Assembly (NCBI GenBank): GCA_963809245.1
Contig: CAWEIU010000011.1
Coordinates: 62,001 to 126,000 of the forward strand
Reading direction: 5' to 3'
DNA from: Roseiarcus sp963809245
Lineage (GTDB): Bacteria; Pseudomonadota; Alphaproteobacteria; Rhizobiales; Beijerinckiaceae
DNA length: 64,000 bases
The translations under genes were made by a program, and so were the position numbers. Each line of letters opens with the position of its first letter. Position 1 is the first letter of the stretch. Below the pieces are notes generated by a model. That model was not told the DNA's origin and made no database searches. It saw nothing but the letters and a program-made list of their open reading frames with translations. Positions 1-9,434 of this stretch are shown here, piece by piece.

Positions 1-647
1 CCGATCATCTCGTCGCAGCGTTCGCGCCCGTTGTCCGAGGCGAGCGCCTTGTTGGCGATGACGAAGCGGCAGTCGAGATCCTTGATCCAGAAATAGTCAG
101 GGGCGCCGTCGATCAGCGCCTGCAGCGAAATGCGCTGATAGGCGAGGGCCTGCCTGTCCTGAAGCTCGGTGACGTCTTCATGAATGGACACCCAGCCGCC
201 GTCGGCCATGGGCTCGTGACGGATGCGCACCGTGCGGCCGTCATCCAATTTGAGCGTCCAGACCCTCGTCTTCTTGGCCGCATTGATCGATTTGCTGAGG
301 GCGAGGTACTCATCGAGCGGAATCGGACAACTGCCGACGGCGATCCGCCGCTCGGTGATCTCGCGCAGGGTCGCGCCGGGACGCGTGTCTTCGGCCGAAA
401 GCCCGTAGATCTCGCCGTAGCTGTTGTTGCACAGGACCAGACGGTCCTCGTTGTCGAAAAGGCTGACGCCGGGCGACATGCTGGCGATCGCCGTCTGATA
501 GCGGATCGCTTGCGCCTGCAGATCGGCGATGAGGGGCTCGCGATCGCGACTTGCCGCCTCCTGCGACTCGGCCGCTACGCGCAGCAGCGCGGCCACGGCC
601 GAATTGTCCGGCGAGATGTCGGAGCGCCCCTTCAGGTTGACGCGCAT
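1..647 (-). CDS. PAS-domain signalling protein, C-terminal part outside the window
   Basis: The reading frame opens with ATG at 647 and runs off the left edge with 215 codons visible. After a short helical leader (residues 1-50), residues 50-163 read as a PAS sensor fold, with SPGVSLFDNEDRLVLCNN near 58-75 and the closing segment GWVSIHEDVTELQ. A second PAS unit starts near residue 174 (LIDGAPDYFWIKDLDCRF). The output domain is not visible; in this order such PAS pairs usually precede GGDEF/EAL or histidine kinase modules. It is cytoplasmic as far as seen, with no membrane segment. The assignment as a sensor is secure; the output type is unknown. Confidence 0.8.
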   Translation of the reverse strand, partial: MRVNLKGRSDISPDNSAVAALLRVAAESQEAASRDREPLIADLQAQAIRYQTAIASMSPGVSLFDNEDRLVLCNNSYGEIYGLSAEDTRPGATLREITERRIAVGSCPIPLDEYLALSKSINAAKKTRVWTLKLDDGRTVRIRHEPMADGGWVSIHEDVTELQDRQALAYQRISLQALIDGAPDYFWIKDLDCRFVIANKALASDNGRERCDEMI

Positions 648-832
648 CGAGGCTCCACAACGGCCCGGCGATGGTCTAGACGGGCTCTGGTGAACTCCCG
701 TTACGTTATATCGCTCACATTAATGTGCCGTAAAACTGGGCGCCGACTTTCCGTGTCTTCCATCATGATTAGCCAAATGTTCGACAAGGCGTGTCTCGCG
801 ACGCGGCGGCGGCCGACAATGAAAGATTGCTC

Positions 833-2077
833 GTGAGCGCCCAACAATTGCCGCGGCAGCAGGGGAATGCAGTCGTGGTCGGCGCTGGGCCGGCCGGCTT
901 GATGGCGGCCGAAACGCTCGCGGCGCGCGGGCATCGCGTCGAACTCTACGACACTGCGCCCTCCCCGGCGCGCAAGTTCCTGCTAGCCGGCCGCGGCGGA
1001 CTGAATCTGACGCACTCCGAGCCGCTCGAGATTCTGTTGTCGCGCTATGGGACGGCGGCGCCGCGGCTGGCGCCGGCCGTCGAGCGGTTCCCGCCCGGCG
1101 CGGTGCGGGCGTGGAGTGAAGGCCTCGGCGAAGCTGCCTTCGTCGGCTCCAGCGGCCGCGTGTTCCCTAAAAGCTTCAAGGCGACGCCGCTGCTGCGGGC
1201 CTGGCTTCGGCGCCTCGAAGCGCTCGGGGTCACGCTTCACCCGCGGCGGCGCCTGATTGGCCTCAGCACGAACGCGATGCGCTTCGCTGCGCCCGAGGGC
1301 GAAGAGGAAATCACGGCTGGCGCGATCGTCCTGGCGCTCGGCGGCGCCTCATGGCCGCGGCTTGGCGGCGACGGCTCCTGGAGCGACATCCTGCTGGCGG
1401 CTGGGATCGCGGTCGCCCCGTTGCGGCCCGCCAATTGCGGCTTCGTCGTCGATTGGTCGCCCGCCTTCCGCGAGCGCTTCGCGGGGCAACCGCTGAAGGC
1501 GATCGCGCTCGCGTACGGCGAAGCCCGCATCAGGGGCGAGGCGATGATCGACGCCAAGGGCCTCGAAGGCGGCGCCGTCTACGCGCTGTCGGCTCGGTTG
1601 CGCGAGGCGATCGCGGCGGAGGGATCGGCCGTGCTGACGGTCGATCTCAAGCCGGATCTCGCGGCCGAGACGCTCGCTTCGCGTCTCGCGCGAAAGCCCG
1701 GCCAATCGCTGTCGACCTTCCTGCGCAAGGCCGCCGGCCTGTCGCCCGTCGCGATCGGGCTGCTGCGCGAAGCGGGCGACGTACCCGCCGAGCCCGCCGC
1801 CCTCGCCGCGCGGATCAAAGCGCTGCCGCTCCGCCTGCTCGCGCCGGCGCCGATCGCGCGGGCGATCTCGACCGCCGGCGGCGTCGAATGGAGCGAGATC
1901 GACGGCGCCTTCATGCTCAAGACGATGCCCGGCGTCTTCGTCGCCGGCGAGATGATCGATTGGGAAGCGCCGACCGGTGGCTATCTGCTCCAGGCCTGCT
2001 TTTCGACCGGCCACGCAGCGGGCGAAGGGGCGGCCGAATGGATAGAGCGGTCGGCGGGCGAGAGCACAGCGGCTTGA
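833..2077 (+). CDS. HI0933/YhiN-like FAD-dependent oxidoreductase (TIGR03862 type)
   Basis: This is a flavoprotein of about 414 residues with the N-terminal dinucleotide-binding motif GAGPAG, then RKFLLAGRGGLNLTHSE, which is typical of the HI0933/BaiN family. The C-terminal block (TMPGVFVAGEMIDWEAPTGG, then the ACFSTGHAAGEGAA region) closes the FAD site. The physiological substrate of the family is not established. A GTG at 833 places the start about 12 residues before the Rossmann strand; an in-frame GTG at 791 would add 14 residues. A short degenerate copy of its 3' end is found after the next gene, which points to a local duplication. Confidence 0.85.
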   Translation: MSAQQLPRQQGNAVVVGAGPAGLMAAETLAARGHRVELYDTAPSPARKFLLAGRGGLNLTHSEPLEILLSRYGTAAPRLAPAVERFPPGAVRAWSEGLGEAAFVGSSGRVFPKSFKATPLLRAWLRRLEALGVTLHPRRRLIGLSTNAMRFAAPEGEEEITAGAIVLALGGASWPRLGGDGSWSDILLAAGIAVAPLRPANCGFVVDWSPAFRERFAGQPLKAIALAYGEARIRGEAMIDAKGLEGGAVYALSARLREAIAAEGSAVLTVDLKPDLAAETLASRLARKPGQSLSTFLRKAAGLSPVAIGLLREAGDVPAEPAALAARIKALPLRLLAPAPIARAISTAGGVEWSEIDGAFMLKTMPGVFVAGEMIDWEAPTGGYLLQACFSTGHAAGEGAAEWIERSAGESTAA

Positions 2078-2184
2078 AATTGAATGGCGCCTTCGGCATC
2101 ATCGCGGGACCGCTGTAAATTGGCGGCCGCTGGCGCGAGTTCGCTTCGGCGAAGCGTCCGCGACAAAATCGTGTTGGGGGGAAT

Positions 2185-3075
2185 ATGCATAAACTGAAAG
2201 TCCTGCTCGCCGGCCTTTTGTTGCTGCCGGCTACGCACCTCGCGCAAGCCGCGCCGACCCAGAGGGTCGTCTCGTTTCAAGTCGACGGTCAAAAGGTTGT
2301 GGGCACGCTCGAAACGCCTGAGGGCGTTGCGGCGGCGCCGGTCGTCCTGTTGCTGCACGGCTTCAAAGGAAGCCGGGACGAGATGAAGACGCCGATGGTG
2401 AAGGAAGGGATTTTCGCGCACGCAGCGAACGCTTGGGCGGCGAAGGGCCTCGCGAGTCTTCGCATCGACTTCCGCGGCGGCGGCGACAGCGACGGCTCTT
2501 TCGAGGACACAACGATTTCCGGGCAGATCAAGGATGCTCTGGCGGCGATCGATTTCCTGCAAGGCGAGAAGTCCGTCGACGCGGCGCGGCTCAGCGTCGT
2601 CGGATGGAGTCAGGGCGGCGCTGTGGCCGCCGCAGTGGCGGGACGATCGACGCACCCGCTCAAGGCTGTCGCGCTTTGGAATCCATTGGTTGTCCCCGCG
2701 GCCACGTTCCAAACTTTTGCCGGCCCCGAAGCCTTCGCAGCCGGCCTCGCCAGTGACGGCAAAGCGATCGATCTCAAGATGCCTTGGGGCGGCACGGTGG
2801 CGCTGAAAGCGGCCTATTTCAAGGATCTTTACGTCGTCGATCCGGTTGCCGAGCTTGCAAAATACCCGGGGCCGGCGTTCGTCGCGGTCGGAACGAAGGA
2901 CACGATCGTCTTTCCACAACCGGAGACCGGCCAACTGCTGCTAAGCTACCACAAAGGCCCCGGCGAGCTGTGGGTCCGTCCAATGGACCATGGCTTCAAC
3001 GCATTCGTAAACGCCGACACGCTCGACGAACTGATCGCTGCGACCGGGGCGTTCCTCGAAAAGAACAGCAAATAG
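2185..3075 (+). CDS. secreted alpha/beta hydrolase (dienelactone hydrolase-like)
   Basis: The protein has 296 residues and begins with a clear signal peptide (MHKLKVLLAGLLLLPATHLAQA, cut after AQA), so it should act in the periplasm or outside. The body is an alpha/beta-hydrolase fold: VVLLLHGFKGSRDEM forms the oxyanion region, GWSQGG carries the nucleophile Ser142, and Asp239 (GTKDTIVFP) and His269 (MDHGFNAF) complete the triad. Such proteins are esterases or acyl hydrolases; the substrate cannot be told. It sits between the flavoprotein gene and a remnant of that gene's 3' end, so it may have been inserted or trapped in a duplication. Confidence 0.85.
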   Translation: MHKLKVLLAGLLLLPATHLAQAAPTQRVVSFQVDGQKVVGTLETPEGVAAAPVVLLLHGFKGSRDEMKTPMVKEGIFAHAANAWAAKGLASLRIDFRGGGDSDGSFEDTTISGQIKDALAAIDFLQGEKSVDAARLSVVGWSQGGAVAAAVAGRSTHPLKAVALWNPLVVPAATFQTFAGPEAFAAGLASDGKAIDLKMPWGGTVALKAAYFKDLYVVDPVAELAKYPGPAFVAVGTKDTIVFPQPETGQLLLSYHKGPGELWVRPMDHGFNAFVNADTLDELIAATGAFLEKNSK

Positions 3076-3083
3076 CCGCCGTC

Positions 3084-3143
3084 GCGACGGGACGCGCGGC
3101 GGGCGAAGGGGCGGCGACGTGGATTGAGAAAGCCGGCCTTTAG
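3084..3143 (+). pseudogene. remnant of the 3' end of the HI0933-like flavoprotein gene
   Basis: Just after the hydrolase stop codon one frame reads TGRAAGEGAATWIEKAGL followed by TAG. The intact flavoprotein ends TGHAAGEGAAEWIERSAGE. At nucleotide level the two share a 17-base exact block (GCGGGCGAAGGGGCGGC at about 2018 and 3099). It has no start of its own and is too short to fold, so it is read as the scar of a duplication or of an insertion near the 3' end of the flavoprotein gene. Confidence 0.7.
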
Positions 3144-3299
3144 GGAATAAGCTCCGATTGGCGGCGACCGCTACCCTTCGCACTTTTGGGCAAGACTGAG
3201 AAGCTCTTCCATCTGACTTCATCGGCGCGCGACGCGCTGGCCTGCTTCGTGGCGCGCGCCAGTTCGGGACGCGGCGTGCGCCGAAACCCGGCCCGCGGC

Positions 3300-3350
3300 A
3301 GGAATTTGGAACATGTGCGGAATCAATTCGCGCGGCTTCTCGACCATCGC
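3300..3350 (-). pseudogene. remnant of an internal lepA segment
   Basis: On the minus strand this stretch reads MVEKPRELIPHMFQIP. Intact LepA has MVEKLRELIPPHMFQIP, encoded at about 4194-4243. One residue is lost and one substituted, and the similarity fades on both sides. It lies about 160 bases after the flavoprotein remnant and on the same strand as lepA, so both scars probably come from one event that duplicated the flavoprotein-lepA junction. No start signal or open frame supports expression. Confidence 0.65.
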
Positions 3351-3370
3351 CGGCACTCGGCGCCGACGGG

Positions 3371-3730
3371 TCACAATCCGAACAGATGATTGTAGTCGAC
3401 CCCGGAGATCAGAAGACTCGTCAGCAAAAGGACGATCGCGCCCAGGAGCCAGCGAAGCGTCTTGGCATATTCGGGTTCGTCGTCGTCCTTGACTTGCAGC
3501 GATCGCCACAGCGCGACCATCTGCAGCACGATCGCGACCGCCAGCAACACGGACGCGGTGACCCCAGCAACGCTCCAATCGCCCGGCGCCTCGAAGTTCC
3601 AGTAGCGCAGGAAAAGGAGCGAGAATCCCAAGAGGACGGTGATCGCCGTCACCACCGCCTGCCGATATCCTGCGGGGAGTGGAGCGTGCGGACGCTCGAG
3701 GCCGCTGTCGGGCTCCCCACTCTTGCTCAT
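3371..3730 (-). CDS. small three-helix membrane protein of unknown function
   Basis: A 119-residue protein with a short charged N-terminus (MSKSGEPDSGLERPHAPL) and three hydrophobic segments: AVVTAITVLLGFSLLFL (about 25-41), a second at about 55-73 and a third at about 93-111. An acidic patch, KDDDEPEYAKTLRW, lies between helices two and three. I do not recognise a named family; it resembles small conserved inner-membrane proteins of the order. It stands alone between the lepA remnant and the intact lepA gene, transcribed in the same direction as lepA. Confidence 0.65.
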   Translation of the reverse strand: MSKSGEPDSGLERPHAPLPAGYRQAVVTAITVLLGFSLLFLRYWNFEAPGDWSVAGVTASVLLAVAIVLQMVALWRSLQVKDDDEPEYAKTLRWLLGAIVLLLTSLLISGVDYNHLFGL

Positions 3731-3866
3731 TCAGCCCCCTCGGCTGGCGCCTTTTGAAACGATGCATGCCTCTAAACGTAAGGATATCGTTTCTGGTCCC
3801 CCGGCTCAATAATGAAGAAGTCAAGTCAAGGCCAGCGCAGACTCTGCCTCGCTCATGAACCGTACC

Positions 3867-3958
3867 CGTCATTGCGAGCGGAGCGAAGCAATCCAGTGGC
3901 GCCGACGATGCAAGCGGAGGAATGGATTGCTTCGGAGCTCACGCTCCTCGCAATGACG
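3867..3958. repeat. palindromic dispersed repeat (GTCATTGCGAGCGGAGCGAAG type)
   Basis: The left arm starts CGTCATTGCGAGCGGAGCG and continues AAGCAATCC. The right arm carries GGATTGCTTCGGAGC and ends CGCTCCTCGCAATGACG, so the roughly 92 bases can fold into one long hairpin. The core (GCGAGCGGAGCGAAGCAATCCAG) is shared with the longer elements near 13.9, 17.1 and 30.2 kb. It lies just downstream of lepA and could also stall transcription, but no U-tract follows. Confidence 0.75.
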
Positions 3959-3982
3959 TTTCAACGTAAATTTGCCGACGCT

Positions 3983-5788
<1,806 letters not shown>

Positions 5789-6033
5789 GGCGTTCCGGCA
5801 AGCCCCGCTAAGGGCCGTGAATGAGGCTGGCGCGGGCATAGCAGCGCCGCGCTGGGAAGGGAACCTGAAATGGCAGGCGCCCTTTCACCGCGGCTGCGCC
5901 GTTCGGGCGGGGCTAGCCGCTGAACGCGCTCATTGCGCCGGTCGACAGGAGACCGTTCAGAGAACTGGCGCCCACGGGAGCGCTCCCGTGAGCCTCCATG
6001 TCCCCTGTCCTGCGCCCAAGTCAGCCTTCAGGC

Positions 6034-6249
6034 TCAATCAGCGCCTTCAAATTTGAAGGACACTTTGACCTTGGCCCGATAGAGTTCAACCTTGCCGTCC
6101 TTGAGCTGCATATCTTGTTCCGTCACCTCGGCGATACGGAGATCCCGCAAGGATACTGCAGCTCTCTCGACAGCCGCTTTGGCGGCCTTCTCCCAAGATT
6201 CGGTGCTCGTGCCGACCAGCTCGATGACTTTATAGACGCTCTCGGCCAT
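6034..6249 (-). CDS. dodecin family flavin-binding protein
   Basis: A 71-residue protein with the full dodecin pattern: VYKVIELVGTSTESWEKAAK, then the helix AVERAAVSLRDLRIAEV and the strand VELYRAKVKVSFKFE. Dodecins form hollow dodecamers that store or buffer FMN, FAD or riboflavin in the cytoplasm. The Trp of SESW/STESW that stacks on flavin is present at residue 19. A strong GGAGG sits just upstream of the ATG. It is a single gene between lepA and the DMT transporter; an 18-base perfect palindrome (CACGGGAGCGCTCCCGTG, about 5972-5989) follows it and may help to end transcription. Confidence 0.92.
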   Translation of the reverse strand: MAESVYKVIELVGTSTESWEKAAKAAVERAAVSLRDLRIAEVTEQDMQLKDGKVELYRAKVKVSFKFEGAD

Positions 6250-6390
6250 TTGGATCCTCCCTGGCGGGGCATCGTCAAAGCAGCATCAACCTAGCAGCAT
6301 CTCGAAGCACTATCCATTGCGCTGGCGCAAGTGTTGACGAACGCTGTGAAAGAGACAGCGGGAGTGCGCAGTGTGCGCTTCCCGCAGCCC

Positions 6391-7389
6391 CTAGGGCATC
6401 TTTCGCCAGGATATCAGGAGGAACAGGAACAATGGCGCAATGACCAGCCCCAGGCCGCCGATGAACATCGGACCCACCAGAATCCGCAAATCGGAGTTCC
6501 ACCTCGAAAGCGGCAGGCCGATCAGCGATGAGAGCACTGGAATCAAGAGGAAAAACATCGTCACGAAGCCATTGTCGTGTTTTGTCGCGGTCAACGCGAT
6601 TTGGTAATAGACGCGCCCCGCGGCCGAAGCCGCCAAGGTGCCGAGGATCAGCAACAGCGCCGCCGACAATTCCTGGGAGTCCAGGGCGAGCTGATTGGAC
6701 CAGTCGGACCGCTCTGCGATCATTACGAGACTCGCCGGAATCAGAATAACCGCCGCGACGACGAAATTGGCGGCGATGGTGGCGGATTCGTCGAAATCGC
6801 CGAACCAGCGTCCGACCAGCGCCCCGCTCAGGGCGAAGAAGATCGGGATCGGAATCGCATAGATCCAGTGATAGTGGGAGAAATTCGAGACGAAGTCGCT
6901 GACGACCTCTTGGTTCGACGCGTTGATCTGGCTCCAAGCAACCATCGTCGCCCCGACGAAGCCGGCGACGAAGCAGACGGAGAAAAACAGGGGCGAAACC
7001 CCAACCCGTCTCTTGGAGACGACCAGCGCCACCAGCGCCGCCCAGAACGGCGACAGGTTCAAAACCGCCGCCGTGATGATCGGATGCGCGCCGGCCAGCC
7101 CGAAATTGTAGAGGATCAGCCCGCAGACGCCGATGGCGAACAGGACCGCGAACTTGCCCAGATTGCGGACGTTCGACAGCAGCGCGATGAAGTCCCTGCG
7201 GCTCGGCGCAGGCAGCGTGAGGAGCGGCACTGAGAGCAGCAGCGCGATTTGCGTCAAGCACACGAATTGCGCCGAGCTGAAGTGCCTGGCGGCGGGGGCG
7301 GAGAACGGCTCCTGCATCGCCAGCAGCACGGCGGTCGCGAGCGCGTGGAGGCTTCCGCGCCGATAATCCCCGCCTGTGAACACGCTCAT
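6391..7389 (-). CDS. EamA/DMT-family membrane transporter
   Basis: The product has 332 residues and about ten hydrophobic helices in the two-fold EamA arrangement. The first half ends near the cationic link VVSKRRVGVSP and the second half near RVYYQIALTATKHDNGF. The DMT superfamily exports or imports small metabolites across the inner membrane; the substrate cannot be inferred. The ATG at 7389 is the first plausible start. It is divergent from the YukJ-like gene at 7500, leaving about 110 bases for both promoters. Confidence 0.85.
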   Translation of the reverse strand: MSVFTGGDYRRGSLHALATAVLLAMQEPFSAPAARHFSSAQFVCLTQIALLLSVPLLTLPAPSRRDFIALLSNVRNLGKFAVLFAIGVCGLILYNFGLAGAHPIITAAVLNLSPFWAALVALVVSKRRVGVSPLFFSVCFVAGFVGATMVAWSQINASNQEVVSDFVSNFSHYHWIYAIPIPIFFALSGALVGRWFGDFDESATIAANFVVAAVILIPASLVMIAERSDWSNQLALDSQELSAALLLILGTLAASAAGRVYYQIALTATKHDNGFVTMFFLLIPVLSSLIGLPLSRWNSDLRILVGPMFIGGLGLVIAPLFLFLLISWRKMP

Positions 7390-7499
7390 CGCGATCTCCG
7401 CTGACCGAGGAAGCGATCGGCGGACGCCGGTTTGCGCCGCCGTTCGACCGCCTATACAAACGTTCGCTAAGAAAGGCTTTCGCTGGCCGGGGGGGCTCG

Positions 7500-8561
7500 T
7501 TGGCGCGCGTCAACTATCATTGCCTGCGTGGCAAGATTCATGCTTTCGCGCCCGCTCAGCCGCCAACCAACCCGCACCTCTGGGTGATCTTGGCGGCGGA
7601 GGGACGACAGTGGTTCGCCACCATCAATGTGCGCTCCGACAAGGAAGCGCCCGGCGCCCCGGTCGGCCAGCCGTATCTCTATTATCTGATCGACCACGAT
7701 TTCGCCCACCCGATCGCGCGCTCCGTGCTGGGCCGCCCCGCAGGGCTGACTCCGGTCGAGCGATCCTATGCCGGCGGGGCGATCGATTTCCAGCGCGGAA
7801 ATCTGTTCAATCCGAACGCGATGCGCATCCTGCCCCCCGGGGGCAAGGGGGACGACGGCCTCGTCCACCAGTTGAGCGCCATGTTTCAGGTCGCCCAGGC
7901 CCAGGATTGCGAAGTCATCTTTTACGGCGCCGCCTTCGCCAAAGACAATTCCAAGCAGACCGACGCCGCATTCGGCTACACGCCCGACACGCCTTTCGGC
8001 CTCGACAACATCCACATGTCTCAAGGCGACCCTCGTGCGATCGATGTGCGCATGCACGAGAACGGCGTTTGGCGCGACGGCGCCGCCTTCGTCTGGGACG
8101 CTCGGGCGCGCCGGATGAGCGCGATCTTTCTCGCGTTCCAGAGCCAGGCCTGGCACACCGACGACCAAGGCGCCCCGGTGTTCGGCGCGACCGGCTGCGA
8201 AGCGCCGCGCTATGATTTCAGCGGCGGCGCGCTCGCGACGCCGTCGCTTGCAAAACGAGCGGCGGAGATCACGTCGGCGCACCGCGCGCCGGACGGTTCG
8301 GCCTCGGTCGTCGTCGCCAACATGACCGGCGCGCCGCTCGACGTGACGAACTGGCGATTGCTGATCGACGCGCAGACGACCTATCCCCTGCCCGCCCCGC
8401 AGCTCGCGCCAGGCGAACCGCTTTCGGCGCCCCTTCCGGGCGCCGCCCTGAACGATGCGGGCGGTCTCGTCACCTTGCTGAACGCCGCCGGACTGAAGGT
8501 CGACGGCGTCGCCTATCTCGGCGGCGATTCGCAGACGGGCTGGAGCACCAGCTTCGGGTGA
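7500..8561 (+). CDS. DUF2278 (YukJ-like) protein with C-terminal lamin-tail-like domain
   Basis: A 353-residue protein. Residues 1-220 follow the DUF2278/YukJ pattern: VNYHCLRGKIHAF at the start, ATINVRSD, then YYLIDHDFAHP, LDNIHMSQGD and FLAFQSQAWHTDDQG near the end of the domain. Residues 250-350 look like a beta-sandwich of the lamin-tail type (VANMTGAPLDVTNWRLL). No signal peptide is visible. The function is unknown in the family. The start is a TTG at 7500, chosen because the family begins a few residues before the NYxxLKG-like motif. Confidence 0.7.
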   Translation: MARVNYHCLRGKIHAFAPAQPPTNPHLWVILAAEGRQWFATINVRSDKEAPGAPVGQPYLYYLIDHDFAHPIARSVLGRPAGLTPVERSYAGGAIDFQRGNLFNPNAMRILPPGGKGDDGLVHQLSAMFQVAQAQDCEVIFYGAAFAKDNSKQTDAAFGYTPDTPFGLDNIHMSQGDPRAIDVRMHENGVWRDGAAFVWDARARRMSAIFLAFQSQAWHTDDQGAPVFGATGCEAPRYDFSGGALATPSLAKRAAEITSAHRAPDGSASVVVANMTGAPLDVTNWRLLIDAQTTYPLPAPQLAPGEPLSAPLPGAALNDAGGLVTLLNAAGLKVDGVAYLGGDSQTGWSTSFG

Positions 8562-8870
8562 GACAAGGCGGCGAAAACGTCGACGCAAGTATTTCGCCAA
8601 GAGGGCGCGACGACAGCGGAATCGAGGCCGTGCGCCGATCGAACAGCGGCCTCGACGAGGCGGCGCCCGGGGCCTCCTACATTGCGACGAATTCGCGACT
8701 TTCCGCGGTTGCGCTGTCAAAAGTCCTATGTTAGGCAACCCGCGCCTTGGGGTCGGGGGCTTAATTTGACCCCACGCCGGGGTGTTTGACGGATTTTGTG
8801 AATTCACGCGGGATCGGCATTCGCATTCGCGGCGCCGCACTCGACGATCAGCCTGTGAAAGAGCACGGAT
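8562..8870. other. intergenic region upstream of the ATP synthase operon
   Basis: These 309 bases lie between the YukJ-like gene and atpH and must contain the atp promoter. The only clear structure is a perfect seven-base dyad, TGGGGTC and GACCCCA separated by 13 bases (8748-8774), with an A/T-rich loop. It could be a protein-binding site or a weak hairpin. I could not assign a convincing -35/-10 pair, and no further coding frame is supported. Confidence 0.4.
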
Positions 8871-9434
8871 TTGGCCGAGCAGGACACGATTGTATCGGGA
8901 GTGGCGGGGCGCTACGCGTCAGCCCTCTTCTCTTTGGCCAGGGAAAATCGCGACACCGACGGCGTAGCCGCCGCGCTCAAAGCCTTCGACGCCTTGATCG
9001 CCGAGAGCCCTGATCTGCAGCGCCTCGTGCGCAGCCCCGTCTTCTCCGCTCCCGAGCAGCTCAAGGCGCTCGGCGCCATTCTCGACAGAGCCGGCATTTC
9101 GGGCGTCGCCGCCAATTTCATCAAGCTCGTCGCCGCCAAACGGCGGCTGTTCGCCGTTCGCGACATGATCGCCGAATACGGCAAGCTGAACGACGCCTTC
9201 CGCGGCGTGACCCGCGCCGAAGTCACGAGCGCCGCGCCGCTCGCCGACGACAACGTCGCCGCGCTCAAGGAGGCGCTGCGCGCCGTCTCCGGCGGCAAGG
9301 AAGTCGAACTCACCGCCAAGGTCGATCCCGCGATCATCGGCGGCCTCGTCGTCAAGCTCGGTTCGCGCATGGTCGACGGCTCGCTGAAAACCAAACTCAA
9401 CGCAATTCGCACACGCATGAAAGAGGTCGGCTGA
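8871..9434 (+). CDS. atpH: F1F0 ATP synthase subunit delta
   Basis: The delta subunit (OSCP homologue, 187 residues) joins the F1 head to the peripheral stalk. The N-terminal helical domain starts SGVAGRYASALFSLA, and the C-terminal part has the family signature DPAIIGGLVVKLGSRMVDGSLKTKL. The proposed start is TTG at 8871, giving MAEQDTIVSG. This is the first gene of atpHAGDC, the standard alphaproteobacterial F1 operon; F0 genes are elsewhere. Its stop overlaps the atpA start (TGATG), which suggests translational coupling. Confidence 0.95.
   Translation: MAEQDTIVSGVAGRYASALFSLARENRDTDGVAAALKAFDALIAESPDLQRLVRSPVFSAPEQLKALGAILDRAGISGVAANFIKLVAAKRRLFAVRDMIAEYGKLNDAFRGVTRAEVTSAAPLADDNVAALKEALRAVSGGKEVELTAKVDPAIIGGLVVKLGSRMVDGSLKTKLNAIRTRMKEVG

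Noticed and set aside
8748..8774. The TGGGGTC-N13-GACCCCA dyad as an operator of the atp operon
   Set aside because: It is a single occurrence, with no regulator nearby and no known match, so it is mentioned only in the intergenic entry.
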